Shown in pieces: positions 42,101 to 57,100 of a stretch of DNA of 64,000 nt. The notes beneath the pieces were generated by a model. That model was not told where the DNA came from, did no database searches, and saw only the letters and a list, made by a program, of their open reading frames with translations. The stretch spans positions 7,704,501-7,768,500 of the forward strand of contig NC_092520.1 of NCBI RefSeq assembly GCF_037038585.1, written 5' to 3'. Positions within the stretch are counted from its first letter, which is position 1, and each line of letters starts with the position of its first letter. The translations under genes and the position numbers were made by a program. The stretch is from Patagioenas fasciata (taxonomy: Eukaryota > Chordata > Aves > Columbiformes > Columbidae).

Positions 42101-45100
42101 TGTGTGCAATCATGTGGCTGCAGATACACTAGAGTTAGACAGTTGCTCTGTAATCAACTGGTTTAGGCAATGACTTATTTAGCCCATAGCATGTGCCTGG
42201 AGGTCATTTAGTGACCCAGCAGGAATTACTGTTCTGATGGCAGCAATTTGCCTTTTTCCACACCTCATATATTTTCTCAGTGGCTCTGCTCCCATGCCCT
42301 GCCGTGTTAGGCTTGTTGCAGCTGCTCTTTGTTGTTAGGACAGAGCAGAAGGCACAAGTAGAAAGCTGGAAGCAGCGTGTTCCCCATTCCTTTCCAGCCT
42401 GGAGAACAGCCACGGGCTTTTCCGTGTGGATGCTCCGAGGGATCTGCGCTTGCAGGGAACATTTGGTTTGCTGTGTGCACGCTCATGCAACTGCAGGGCT
42501 GGCTGGTCTGTCTCATAGAAAGCGGTTGTTTCTTGTCACTGAGGCGATTTAGTCTTTCTCAGTTGTTGTTTTTCTTGGTCTTAGTCTGTTTAATCTGGAC
42601 AACTAATAAACAAGCAAATAGTAGTCAGCCATTAAAAGGAAGTGTCACGTAGTCCCTATAATCTTCCTTAAAAAAATTTAAAAATATCCTGTCATATTGG
42701 TTTATTCTTTCTTGCTGCTTTTACTTGAAAATCATCCAAACTGACATAAAATAATAATAAGGTGATTCGAAAAAGCGTAGGTAAAAATCTGCCTCAGAAA
42801 TAACCTTCAGAGCTTCTTTTGGTTACCTGATGCGTTATAGCTCTGAGCACTATCAGTTTCATTTCCCCCAGATAAAACTTCATCTTGGATTCATATTTTG
42901 GCCAAACGAAAGTTGTTGCTTTTGTACACTGAAGTTATTACAATTGTATTGGCTAGACGGCATTCCTAAACATCAAAATGCTGCTTTGAATGGCAATGAT
43001 TTAAATGCGTTGTCTGATGATCCTATTTTATTTTCTGTTATGTTTCTCACTAACAATTGCCCTCAAAATTCAGGTGAAGAATTTGTTTTTGTTTTGCACA
43101 ACAGGGCTGATGGAGTGATGAGAACAATGAGCACAGAAAAACTCTTAAAAACTGTACCAATTATACAAAATCAAATGGATGCACTTCTTGACTTCAATGT
43201 AAGTTTAGCTGCATGTACACATCTAACATACTATTGACTTTGTTGTACAAACCTGCACAAGCTTCTAAAATAGGTCAAGATTAAAGGTCTTGAACTTGGT
43301 TCAATGCTATCTGCACAGTTTAAAGAGCACAGATCATTTTGTTCATTGATATACCACCCAAAAAATGGGGAAAAAAAGAAATATGACGCTTACTGGAGAC
43401 AATGCTTTGTGCTGAATTACTGTTGTTTATTGTGTACGTTGTATAAGAGTTTTGTTCATTTAAAAGTTGACTATTTCTACCCTGTTTTAATTGCTAGTTA
43501 ACGTGAACAGTAGTTAATAGAACTGTCTCCCAAAATGATTTAATTCTGTACTGAGTGATCCTGTGTTGATTTTCTGTGCTGCTATTTTCCATAAATAGTC
43601 AGTGAGATGATTGGAAAGCACGCCTTGGGATAGAGTACTGGAGTTCAGCTCCAAGTTTTCCAATAAGGGATCAATTCGGTTCAATTAACTTTCTTCTGAT
43701 CTTCCTAGGTCAATAGCAATGAACTTACAAACGGTGTAATTAATGCTGCCTTCATGCTTCTCTTCAAAGATGCCATTAGACTGTTTGCGGCGTATAACGA
43801 AGGGATTATTAACCTCCTGGGTAAATATAACCCCTTTCTGCAATGTCAGACTTTGGGGAGGGAGCTCAGTAAACAATCACAAAGGGCTGAAATAGTCTTA
43901 CTGTAAAATATCAAAATATTACTGGTATTTCTAAGTCAGATTTATATCCAAGGTTTTTCTGTCCAATTGCATTTGCCATTCAGTTGTATACAGGGATGGG
44001 TAAATCTCTGAAAGCAAAGACAATTCAAGACTTTATTTATTGGGTTTTTTTACACTGCTTTGTTTTGGTTGTGTGGGGTTTTTTGTTGTTGTTTCTGTGT
44101 GGTTTTTTTTCACTGAACTGTGTAGAAACCTGAATTATTATATTGATATGTTTTTCCCTAAGAAACAAGATCAGGTTTTGTATCTTAAGTGGAATAAGTT
44201 ATGGTCAGTTACAAATTTACAGTCCTAGCATCTGTGATCTCTTGCCTATCAAAAGTTTAATGTTGGGGTTTTTTTAACAATTGCTTGGCTTATATTTCTA
44301 GAGCATATCTTATATCTTAAGGGGAATTACAAATCCAGGCTTCAGGCCTTTTCACTTGCACGCACTGGAGATGCAGAGGAGCCTAAATTTGGAAAACAAT
44401 TAAGTTGAAAGTAACCTGTTAATTTGCTTGGTTTGGCTGCATTCTGTGATTTCATCAAGCTACCTGATTGCTGTTATTACCCAGTGCATGCAAAATGGAA
44501 AGCAAAATCCAAAATTAGTCATTACCAGTCTGAAGCCGCTGCCTTCTTGTTTTCCCTCAGTAAGAACAACTAGCATGCAGTTGCTTTCACTCATGTTTTT
44601 AGTGAAGCTTAATATAGAAACAGGCCTTGAAAGGGCTATTTGAAGAAGGAGGGTGGGACCCTCTGGCTTTCAGCACCAGTGTTTTGCAATCACTTGCACC
44701 TCAGTGTAGACCACACCATAACAAGAGTCATCCATCTGGCGGAGAATATCATCATCTTGCCAAATGTGGCCACTGGAATAGAGCAGATGTTTGACTGCCA
44801 GATTGTAAAATTGCCTGTTTATTGTTTGTTTGGTTGGTTTTTTTAACCCCAAAGAGGATGAATTTACATTTCTTTGGGTGACCTATTCTTAAACTTGATT
44901 CTCCTCTTCACGGTGGTTATGCTTCGGTGAGATGTAGTACCTGCAAGGTGAGGTGGAATTGCATGCACACGGTAATTAGCTCACGTCTGACAGAGCTTTC
45001 GTTATTTGCTGCACATTAGGGGTAGTAACTTCTCCAGTTAACAAAAGAACACAGATCTGTGTGCATTTTCTGTCTTGTTTTATATACTTTGCATATCCTT

Positions 45101-48100
45101 TGCAGAATGCTTGATTTCTCATTTAATGCAAGTATTCTTGCTGTTTATAGAAAAATACTTTGATATGAAAAAGAACCAGTGCAAAGAAGGCCTTGATATA
45201 TATAAGAAGTTCCTCACTAGAATGACACGGATTTCAGAGTTCCTTAAAGTTGCAGAGGTAAGCTCTATTGAGCCAAACTGTGCCTTGGTTTGAAACAGCT
45301 TATGAAGTGCTTATTGTCTCATAAAGCAAACGCTTCTTCCTTCCAGCCTAATTGCAGTTCCATCAAGGGTCATCTTGTCAGTCTCTACCCTGGTGATTAG
45401 TTCATTTGAGGACTGTATTGAAAAACCTGGCTACAAAATACTTCCTAGTTTATCTTTTACTTCAGGAGGGTGTATGAATATGCATTTTAAAATTTTTCCT
45501 CAGTTACATAATAATTGTGAGCTTGCTTTGAAGAGCCTTGATTTAAACAAGTAAAGTAAATTTATGGTGATCTCTTTCTTTCTCTGATTCTAGCTGTATT
45601 TGAGTTTGAAACCCACAATTCTGCCTTAAGTTTTAGATGAAATAGCAGCTTCAGAAATGAGGAATTGAGACAAGTAGATGATCATGTAACTTTCTTTTTT
45701 AAAGATGTTTTGGCTGTAGGTGTGTTTATAGAGGAAAATGCAGTTACCTTGCAAGATGTTTTGTTTCTTTGTTTGTCTCCTAATGTCATTAGTTTGTTGT
45801 ATTCTAGTTTCTGAAACATTGCTGAATTATATCCTGGTATTATGCAAGTCCTCAGTTGAGATGTGCTCCTGTTCTTGTTTTACTTTCCTTCATTATTCAT
45901 ATTTCTCTTAACAAAAAAATTGATCTGTGAAGCTTGGCTTGGTGTCTGTCCTGACAGAATATCTGTCAGAGGTACTACCTTCAGGTATTTTCAGTTGATT
46001 ATCAGCTGAAGTTGAGAGTATTAATCTTGCGATTGTAAGAATATATATCCTGGTGCAGAACATCTTCAGTTTCATCTGCATTTTAGAAAACAGAAAACTT
46101 TGAAGGTGCTTTGTTTTAGCAAATCAGCTCTGTATCAGTAGGTCTGAGAATTTACCACAGCAACTGTAAGACAGGCAAACTTCTCTAACCTTAAAATTCT
46201 GAATGCTTGTGTCGAGGGTTAGGATTGCGGGGTGACAATCAAACCCTGGCAGATGTATTGTTAACCTCCTCTCCCCCCCACTTCCCCCTTTTGCCCCTGC
46301 CTCTCCCCCCTTCCCACTCAGGACAGGCGATCGGGAGGGAAAGAAGGACAGAGAGAAGAGAGTTGGAAAAAATTAAAGATGTTTTACTAACGCTACTAAT
46401 AAGAATAGAGAAAATAATACAAAATATACAAAACCAATCTTGTAAGTCTCAGCAACTGCAGAGCCAGCACCCAAAGTCCTGGATTAGACTCTGTAGCCAA
46501 CCGGAGCTGGATTCAGTCTCTCACTAGGCCTCAGTTCACAGGGACGACCAGCAAGGTCCTCTCCTAATGTCAGCCATGAGGAAAAAAGGGAAAAGGGACG
46601 AGATCCTCGTGATCTCCCACTTTTATATGAAGTATTCACGTGAATGGAATGTTCTACACCATTGGTCAGTCTCTCGGACATCAGTTTTCTCGTTGCCCCT
46701 CTCGCGAGATGTCCATCCGTGCTTATCAGTAAGTTTGCATTCCATTGCTAGGTTTACCAAAACATGTGTTGGGTTCTCCAGGAAAATGCAGCTAACATGA
46801 AGGCTTTAGCTGACAGGCAAATTCACTAAAAAAGAAACTTGTTTTTAACAAAACCAGGACAGCTTGATTCTTGCTCTGTTTTATTTCTAAGGTTGTATCT
46901 GTTTAAATATCTCTGTAATGTGCCTACTGTGAATGTGTATACATTTAACAGAATAATTTATTGTAACCAACCATTGTAGAGTTTAGATTGTGAAGATTTA
47001 AAATGTGTGTGGACAGGTTTGTGCTTTTTATCTGACTTAATGTTGTTTGCTTTTTGAACATCTCTGCCTTTAACAGAAGCAAACAGGTTCTAAAGCTCAT
47101 TTGTTTTATTACAGCAAGTTGGAATTGACAGAGGAGACATACCAGATCTCTCACAGGTAGATAAACCTATTATGTGTTTGCCAGTACATGTCTATTTTGG
47201 GGTTTCGTAATCAGAAAAACTTGGCATTGTGGCACTCACACTTTCTTGCATGCGTTGTCACCAAGTTGTTTCCAAGTGTGTGATTAAATCCAAACTCTGT
47301 CAGACCGTGGCTTTTATATGCAGTGATCCTATTGTGAAATATTATAGATCATTTCTATCATACTCTAATTGAGTTTCAAGGCAGCTTTGTTTCTGTCATG
47401 CTTGAAGATGCAATTTATATCTGCGAGTTCATATAATGAAACCTTTACATGAGCTGAAGAAGCTGTGGTTTTTAGCAAGCTTGCTTTTTGTCACTCATTG
47501 AAATCATTGTGAAGGCTTGCAGAGCACGCACATAGAAATGACTTTAGGTACAATTTCCTTCTTAGTGGTTCTTGAAATACTGGCTGCTTCCAGTTGTCTG
47601 CTTGCTGTTTCCTAGCTGTTGATTTTAACATCTCTTGACATATTTCAGTACTTGCGGGTGAGTCATTATGACAGAGTAATGTAGTGAGGAGAGTACATCA
47701 CCTGGTATTTTAAGTAATTAAATACATATAGGATGCCAAGATGTGGTTTAAGTTATTCTGAGCTGTTGTTCCACTTGCCCTACAGTTGCATTCTCTGAAA
47801 GTCTTTTAACTACTGATTTGCTTCACCTTAGATTCTTCAGATCTGTTCCCAAAAGTTGTTTTGTTTTTTGCAGGCACCGAGTAGCCTTCTTGATGCTTTG
47901 GAACAACATTTAGCTTCTCTAGAAGGGAAGAAAATCAAAGATTCCACAGCTGCAAGCAGGTGCTTAGACCCTTGTCCTGTTGAACAATTGTTGAAGCAAA
48001 TGTTAAATCCATTATTTTTTATTTCATTATAAATGAAGGTTTGTGTAGCCTATGTTGAGGATTTTGTATTAGCAATGATAGAATAGCAAATTATCATCTC

Positions 48101-51100
48101 TTGCTGAGTACTTAAGACAGCTTCTTCCAGGTCAACACAACTGGAGGCACTTGCCATAGTATCCCTCGTGTAGTAGTTACTTTTAACATCTAATCATGAA
48201 CTTCTGAAGATAAACTAAGTTTTTTTTCTTTTATCACCTGCACATGTTCATTTTGTTTTACTAATTAGACCTCTGTAAGGTGTGCAACATCTTTTGATTA
48301 ATATCCTTAGACTCTTGTATCTCGGCTTGAATCCCTTTTCTGTCAAAAGCAAGGAAATGCTTCCAGGAGTCCTTAAATTAAGGGCGGATTTTTAAAGTAA
48401 TTGAGGATTAAAGCCGTACTGTGTATGGTAAAAGACATTCACTGTTTTTGAGTGCTTTCTAAAACACAAAATGCAATCTAGAGGAGTCCTCTAGGCAACT
48501 AACTTCATTGTTTAAATTTTAAAAAGCTTAATATTGGGGGCAAGACTTGGAAAATTAAATAGCATTTCTTTATAGTCTGTTTAAAAAAGCAGTAACATCT
48601 TATATGTTCTTTTTTTACAGTAGTGACAATAGTAGAGCTTAGCACCATTTTGCTAGCTACGTTTCAGAATTACTTTAGCTTAAAAGTTAAGTGTTTCCTT
48701 TAAATCTCTTTGTGCAGTTTTTAACGTGATGATGAATTGCAAACTTCTCCTCTGGGATACACTAGTTGCATTGAGTTTCTTAACTAAACTTGTTCAATTA
48801 GCAACAATTTGAATTGGAGTTTAGATTATCAAAAATTCCCCTGTATCTTTAAATAATGCATCTTAGGCAAAGAGGAGAAGGGCAAAGGCTTCAAACATGA
48901 ATTCTGTAATGCAGTTTGGAGGGGAAACATTTAAGGGGGGGAATCCAAAATCCAGTGTGTAACAGTAGATAGCGTGTTTTCTAGATGTTTTCATTTTACT
49001 GTTCATTCACTGTATCTTATTTAAACTTATCACTTCGTACAGTGTAAGATACAACAAATGCTAAAAGAGTTGAGGAGGAGGCTGGGTGGATACCAGTAAA
49101 GTGTTCTTTAGATGTTTCTATGACGTGTCTCCTATTAACAGCCGATTTTCTCCTGTCCAATTACTTTAGGGCTACCACCCTTTCCAATGCAGTCTCTTCC
49201 CTTGCAAGCACTGGCCTGTCCCTCACAAAAGTCGACGAAAGGGAAAAACAAGCTGCGTTAGAGGAAGAACAGGCTCGCTTAAAAGCTTTAAAGGTAGGAA
49301 TACAGAATTTTTAACTGAAAACACTTTTCTTATGTTCTTGATAGCTTATAAGAATTCTTAAAGGAGCAAAGGGAAAAAACAGAGTTATTAGTACTGACAT
49401 ATACTGTTGGCAAAGTGATGGAGGTAGAATCTTATGTGCATGTACCATACAAAATATAGAAGGTTTCTTAAAATAGTTTCTGAAGGATTTGTGATACCAC
49501 TGACTTGTAATTATAAGCAGCTGACACCACTGTGTGGAATAAATAATAAATTCTATAGCTTTGCTTTACTTACGTCCAAAGTCACACACACAGATGTTGT
49601 TTCTGGATTTCTGACGCCGGCTCGCTTTCCCAACAGGAGCAACGTCTAAAAGAACTTGCAAAGAAACCTCATACCTCTTTAACGACTGCGGCTTCTCCTG
49701 TGTCCACGGCAGCAGGGAACATAATGACTACACCAGCCGTTGATATTTTTTCTACCCCTAGCTCTTCAAACAGGTGCGCTTAATGGTGTTGCTTCACTGA
49801 GAGATGAACTGCAGTGAGGCTTTCCTCTGAATTGCTGCTGCAGAGTGTACATTGCAGAAGGTTGGTTGGGTATAGAGTACATTAGTGATGTGATATAAGA
49901 AATGATGTAAAGTTGTTGGGGAAATAACCTATTGCCATAAATAACAAGAAGCGTGTTTTCAGTATCCATTTGCAGAATAGTTTCTGATATGAGCCAACTG
50001 GTGACAGCCCTTATAGTTGTTCTGAGTCGGTGAGGTGGACATTTGGAACTGTTAAACACACATGCTTTGTCACCGAAGAACCTTACAAGTTAATTTGGGA
50101 AAAGTCAAATAACAATTCAGTGTGGGAGGTCATAAAGATAACACTGACTGTTGCATTTCTAGATTTTTAAAACAAGAGTTCTCGGTAGATTTTCAGAAAA
50201 AAGCCTGAAACAGGGTTTGAAAGAAGAGAGGCAGCTCTTGCAGTCTGGAGTTGTATTTGGAACAGCTCTGTCTGCAAGGACTTGCAAAGATAGTGCAAAA
50301 GATTCACTGCACACGAATCCTCATCTTTGGCTAGCAGGAACTGTTGGTATGAGTAAGTGTGTGACCTTCATTCTGTAAAATACCTGTCAAATCAAGCAGC
50401 AGTAGCAGAAGGTACAGTGCTTTTACCAGTGTAGAGGAAAATAGCTCTCTGAAGGCAGAGTTTTGATTTGTGTGATCCTGAACCTGGAGGATTGCTTAGT
50501 TCTGTTACAACTCACGTAAGAATCTACTGTTCTTTTAAAGCACTCAGCGCTGTGACAGCCTTCTTTCCCCATTAGAAACCTATTGTAGGATACCAAATTG
50601 ATACCAAATATGTGGAAAATAGCTCTCACCTCTAAGGATCTAGAGAATCTGTCAGTGTTAGTAACTGAAAGATGTCTTTAAAATACATTGTCCTTTAAAT
50701 TGCTTTTTGGAGGCCAGATATTTGAAAGGGCTGTATGCTTTGAACTAGTAACTTGAAACTTGCCTCTCAAGAGTTCTGAAAAACAGAACCATCTGATAAA
50801 GCCTCTTCAAACAGCCTGAAGTGCTACATAGAATGGTTTGGGTTGGAAGGAACCTTAAAGATCATCTAGTCCAACACTTGCCATGGGCAGGGACATCTTC
50901 ACCCAGACCAGGTTGCTGAAAGCCCCATCCAACCTGGCCTTGAACACTTCCAGGGATGGGGCATCCACAGCTTCTCTGGGCAGCCTGTTCCAGTGCCTCA
51001 CCACCCTCATGGGGAAGAATTTCTTCCTTCTATCTCATCTAAATCTCCCTTCTTTCAGTTTAAAGCCATTACCCCATGTCATATCACTACATGTCCTTGT

Positions 51101-54100
51101 ACAAAAGTCCCTCTCCAGATTTCTTGTAGGTCCCCCTTAGGTACTGGAAGGCTGCTGTAAGGTCTTCCACTGCGCAGTCTTCTCTAGACCGAACAACCCC
51201 AACCCTCTCAGCCTGTCTTCACAGGAGAGCTGTTCCAGTCCTCTGATCATCTTTGTGGCCTCCTATGGACCTGTTCCAACAGGTCGTGTCCTTATGTTGG
51301 GGGCCCCAGAGCTGGATGCAGAACTGCAGGTGGGGTCTCACCAGGGCAGAGCAGAGGAGCAGAATCACCTCCCTCCACCTGCTGGTCACGCTGATTTTGA
51401 AGCAGCCTGGGATACAGTTCATGTTTTGGGCTGCAAGCTCACATTGCTGGGTCATGTTGAACTTCTCATCAACCAGCATCCCCAAGTCCTTCTCCTCAGG
51501 GCTGCTCTCAGTCCATTCTCCACCCAGCCTGTATTTGTGCTTGGGATTGCCCTGTGCAGGACCTTGCACTCGGCCTTGTTGAACTTAATGAGGTTTGCAC
51601 GGGCCCGCCCCTCCAGCCTGTCCAGGTCCCTCTGGATGACATCCCTTCCCTCCAGAGTGTTGACTGCACCACACAGCTCGGTGTCATTGGCTTGCAAAGG
51701 ACAAGAGCGTTATTTTCTGAAGAAAACAAATACTAGTTTGTCTTCATGTGTAAATTCAGATGCTGGCAGTGCAACTGCTGTGAGCAAAGAACAGATTTTA
51801 CAGCAGGAGCTGCCGTGCAGAGGATGTGTTGGGCCATAAGTTCAGCTGCTTGCTGTTAGTTGCAATGTGTCTGATTAATCTTTGTTGTTAACCCTAACAA
51901 GCTTTACCTTGAAAATTATGTTGGTTCTGCTGCTCACGTTATAGGGCTGTGCCAGACCGTGCTGCTTTTTAAAAGTAGTGGCAAAATGTGATTTCAGTCA
52001 CTGTTGAAATAGTAAAAAACAAATGAAACAAGTGATCGAGTCAGCAAGAGAATGCGCAGAGATCTAGGATGTGGCTACTAGCTTTTAAATTCTTGTGCCA
52101 GTCTCACTTCCAAAGATGCTTGGATGCCACAGTGACTTAGCTTGTCCATAGTAGCAGCCATACGTGCAAATTTTGGTCCATTTTGTGTGCTTAAAAAGTT
52201 GTGGGTGAACAGAATTTTACTGTTCCTCTTTGACTCTTGAAATTATTGCAGCAGTTGTATTTAAGTCTTCACTCTTCATTTCTGTGTGATGTTCTTAGGT
52301 CTCAATTTGGTTTTGAATAGTCGAAAATGTGTTTTTAAATGAGTTTTCATTCACACGACTGATGTGTGAGCACGTGTTTCAAGGCTTCTTGCACTTTGCC
52401 TTCCACAAAATAATTCAGTAGCTCATAGGTGTAAGGCAGTTTCTCAGCAGTGGTTGCTAGTGGAAAGTTGTGGAGAACTGAGAATTCACCAGAATTTCTG
52501 ATGCTGGCTTATTTCTATTGATTTTGTAATAACCAATTTGTAAGAAAGCTTTCCTTACTGTTGACAGTCACTAGCATTTACCTTGTATTGAAATCTGTGA
52601 TGTAGTTCAAACAGTTATATTAATTTATCTTTGTAGCACTTCAAAGCTGCCAAATGATCTGCTTGATTTGCAGCCAACTTTTCATCCATCTGTACATCCC
52701 ATACCTGCTGCTCCACAAGTAGGAAGTACCTGGGGAGGTAAGAAATCCGAATTGGATTAAGGTTCTGATTGCTATGGCCATGTTCATGTCAATGTTTCCC
52801 AAATCTATGGGCTGTTTCTTCCTTAAAGATCTTACCAAAGACGAGCTACAAGTGGATGAAGGGAGTGGAAAAAGTTACATCTGGGTATGGATTAAAATAA
52901 TGTAGCAGCCTGTGGTGATTACAGGGGATTTTGCTATGGGACATGTTAGTAGCAAAGTTACTTTAATTGTTGACCAGCTCTGTCAGCCTCATAACTGCTG
53001 TCTTTGAGTCATGGCAAGCTACAGACACTTAGCTGAAATAAATCAGTCCTGTGAAGACATGTGGTATACGTGGGAACTTGAATATAGATGTTTTTTTAAT
53101 AAACATTAAATTTCGTCAAAAGTTAAACTTGCAAGTGATAATAGAACAGAACTTGGATGACGCCTGAAAGGAGGCAGTTGTAACAACTCTGCATGGAAGG
53201 CAAGAAAAACCAGAAATTATTATTGAAAACAAAATCAGGCACCTCTTTACAAATTCTCTGTTTCATTTAACTACAAAGAGCAGTTAGCTAATAGCTGTGA
53301 TTGGATCTCTAAGTAAAGACGCAACATTTGTAAGGAGCTCTTCCCTCTGAAATTTACTTCAGAACACCCAAATTATTTCTGCCCGGTTGCTCAGATGGAC
53401 TGAATGAGATGTTAGATTATCTTATTGATACAGGCAAGTCCTTAAACCAGAGAGGCAAGAGCATTTTAGAAAGTCATGGACATTATTTCAAGATTAGTTT
53501 GAGTGTCAGAGCGTTTAGTCATTTACTCAAAACCTTTTTCTCTTTGCTGCTTTGCAGTGTTCCAGAATATTTCTCATATAGGTAACATATTGCACCATTT
53601 GCTATACTGGTGGAGGATATAAAATCTCATATAAGGGTGTTTCTTTTCACTTTTCTACATAAATGATGATAAAATAGTAAACTCCTGAACTATGTGGCTA
53701 TTTCCAGATTATTTTTAAAATAAATCAGGTGCTTGCAAAAATGCTTTCTTTATGATGTGAGAAACTGAGGGTTGCTGTTTCAGAAAGTTACGTAGGCAAT
53801 GGAACAATCCTGTTCTGAAATTTTACTTTGCTATTTCTTTTTATGAGCTATAGCTTTTCCTGCACATCTTTCCAGTTATCTAGTGTATCTTCATAATGAT
53901 CAGTGTATGTATTCTGCTTCCCTATTTGTTTTTCTCTGTGTGTTTTGTGTACCCTTTCACATTTGTAGGGCAATAACACACAATTTTGAGTGACAGAAGG
54001 AATACTAATATATATGATAGCTTGTCCTTTAGATTTACTGAGAAGAGCATCTTTTGAGGAAGATGCAGTGAGGAGCGTGTGGAGTGGTACATACAAATTT

Positions 54101-57100
54101 CAATGTTGAATAGGCTTTAAAAATGGAGAAGAATGTTTAGGCTCATCTTGTTTGCTTTCTGGAAATGATCTTCTGTTTCAGCTTGTCCCTTTTGTTTTAT
54201 GGGCGAGAGATAAAAGGGGAAATTATCTTCCTCTTGAAGGTCACATCACAATCTGGCATTTCTTTATTAACCTGAAAATTGAGCCTGACAGTCTGTTTGT
54301 TCAGTGTTGTGTTGCTCCTGTTTAGTGTCTTGAGTAATAGTCATTGATATATCTGATTACTATTGACACATTTCTAAATACTTTGAAGATTTAATTAACT
54401 GTCAAAATTTTGGATTGTCTGCTAAAATTCTGGGATCACTTTTTTTTATTGTGTTACCTTTCATCAAAAAGAAAAAGAATCTCTTCAGCTTTAGAGCCAT
54501 GAATACTCGCTTCATATAAGTGAGGTAGATAAGAAGTACTTTCCGCATTTTACAGATGGGAAATCTGAGCAATTAACTGACTTGTCTGAAGCCAAACGGC
54601 AAGTCGGTGGCAGAGCCAAGAGTGGAACCTGAGCTATTTCCAGTCCTGTGCTCTGTAACCACTGCACACCCTCCCGTAGGTAATTTTCCGACATGGTGAT
54701 GTTTGTATTTGGTGTATATGGCGAGTTTGAGAAGAGAATCAATCCAGTTACAACTTGCAATGGGCTAAAATCAATTACTGTTTAAAATTTCGTGCAGTAA
54801 CTCTTTAGTGTGTAATAAAAGGATGGATTGCTACAAAGGCGTTATATTGGGGTTGCTGCCTTCTGTTTTGCGGTTCCAAAAATGTTAAAGGTAATGAGAT
54901 TAAAAACTCCCAGAGGATGGGTTCTGTAATTTATGTTTTCAGTTAACTTTTTTCAAACTCAGAATCCCAGAATGTCAGGAATTGGAAGGGACCTCGAAAG
55001 CTCATCCAGTGCAATCCCCCTGCCGGAGCAGGAACACCCAGCTGAGGTTACACAGGAAGGTGTCCAGGCGGGTTTGAATGTCTGCAGAGTAGGAGACTCC
55101 ACAACCCCCCTGGGCAGCCGTAAGAGATGTCACGGAGAAGCCTTTGTCGTAGTTCTCTTAGTTGGATAACTGAAAGGTAGAAGTTTGCAAAACTGAAATG
55201 ATTCTTTGAAGTGCACCTGAACCATTGATTCCTAATGACAGCCTGAAGGTGCAGAGTGAGTCCACTGATACAAACAGATGCCGTGTGTATTCAGGGATGA
55301 AACTGGGATTTAGAAATGTTGAGGTGTTACTGTTAGGAGATAGAGTGATTTTTAAAAATCTGAATATGCAAGGATATAAAATGCCCAGATCCTGTTAATT
55401 TTCGGTCACCTTTGTCAATGGTGATTTGCAAGACATGGCTGAATACACGGGCTAGAATTAGAATGAGGCAGAAGAGTGAAGAATCTGAGATCAGAGGACA
55501 TTTCTGAGAAAATCTTTATAATCTGTAGTCGTATCCCATTGTCTTACTAGTCAGAACACATGAAACTCCACATACAACCTGGGATTTGGGAACAGAAAGT
55601 AGTATGTGGCAATTTGCTAGTTGAGTGCATGTGTAAAATCCTGTTGGTAGTAATTTCAGACAAATATGATTTAAAAGTTTTTGTCCTTTTTTAGCTTCTT
55701 TCATATTGTTTTATCCAAGCTGTTCATTGGGATTGTTCAGAGAACATTCCACATGTGTCTGTATTTGCCAGCTACCAGTTTGTAGCTAAACTTAAGAAGC
55801 AAAACAAATGTATCAGTGTGGAAATAATCAGTTTGACCTATCTGCATGGATTTTTTCCAGTTATAAGGAGAACCAATAGAATCAGAAGAAGGCGAAGTGG
55901 CAACAGAAAAAGCAAACAGAAGCTGATTAAAGGATAATCTGACCTGCTTTATTGTCAGATTTGTTTGTTCTGCAGCTTTTAGGACAGTGTTCAAAGCTGA
56001 CAACAGTTTTAAGCAGTACCTGAAAGCAAGGGCTCCTTCAGGTGAATGACTGGTTGGCATTAGGTGATAATTTTACTAATCTAAAACATAAGACGTTAGA
56101 AGTTTTGCATTGCTGTTCTGTTTTACAAATACTATATTAGCTTATTCTGCCTATCTTTTATTTGCTGGTTGATGCTGTCATTTTGCTGACTGATTTATAA
56201 AAAGGCTTTTTAAGGTATGGCACTTGTTGCAACATAGCCAAGCAATTTGAGGGAGGAGTCAGGTCTAATTGAATAAGATACTTGAGCTTACAGGAGATCA
56301 AAGCATGTATTAAGCCTGCAAATAATATTGCAGTTACAGTTTTAAAACTTCATTTTCTTTAGGAGTTGCATATGACTGAAATCTATATGTTATCAAGCTG
56401 TGTGGGATTTATAGCAAAGAATCAGGAGATCAGATTCAGGGAGAGAAAAGAACTTATTGTTTGAAGCTGTAGCACACATCATGGTGGTGTTTACAAGAGT
56501 TGAGGATAAAAGCACAATAGAAACCTGAAGTGCTCAAGAAATCTCTCCTATAATTATTATTCAGCTGTTTCTCTGGGGTGGTTTTGCCTAGAAGAGTAAG
56601 CTGCAGTTCTGGGCACTGTGATTAAACAAACAGGGCTGGATGCAACTCCTGCTTCTTTCCCTAGTGAGTTCTTGAGTTTCCCATCGCAGATTTGTGGGCT
56701 TTGAAGCCAGACAGCTAAACCATGGCTCCTCCTGTCAGCAAGTGCTGTAGCTGCCTTTCCTGTCCTGTTTCTGTTGGATCCTGGAATACAGGAGTATTTG
56801 AGCTTGGCAATTGTATCCCTCCTCAGGAGACTCTCTTGTATTCCTCGGGAAATGACTCATGTAGATCTGTGTTTCCTTCATTTCCCAGTAGGGTACAACT
56901 TTTTTTAATAAGGAATGTTTTCCTTGTCACTGCTCACCAACTGCAGACCCCCAACGCAGAGCAGGTTTTTCCTTGCAGCTCATGGTGTATCCACAACAAG
57001 CTCGTTGCTCCTGATACCCCAGTCAGGAAAGTGCTTTTGTCCTTGGTGTATTTGCAGCTCTTGAACATTTCATAATGCCTACTAACGAAAAAATACATAT

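Noticed and set aside
42830..43237. 135-codon open frame read as a gene
   Set aside because: Only 43105-43198 is PICALM exon 5; the rest is intron on both sides.
46207..46527. 106-codon plus-strand open frame
   Set aside because: Lies inside the antisense solo LTR and spans its C-rich end; not a gene.
52830..52885. Possible exon after acceptor tccttaaag encoding [14 protein letters not shown]
   Set aside because: The only nearby donor (TGG|gtatgg) leaves phase 0 and would frameshift the next exon; the intron before it would be about 90 bp. No support for use.
56722..57075. 117-codon ATG-initiated open frame in intron 12
   Set aside because: No recognised domain, no matching splice phase, and no similarity to PICALM.
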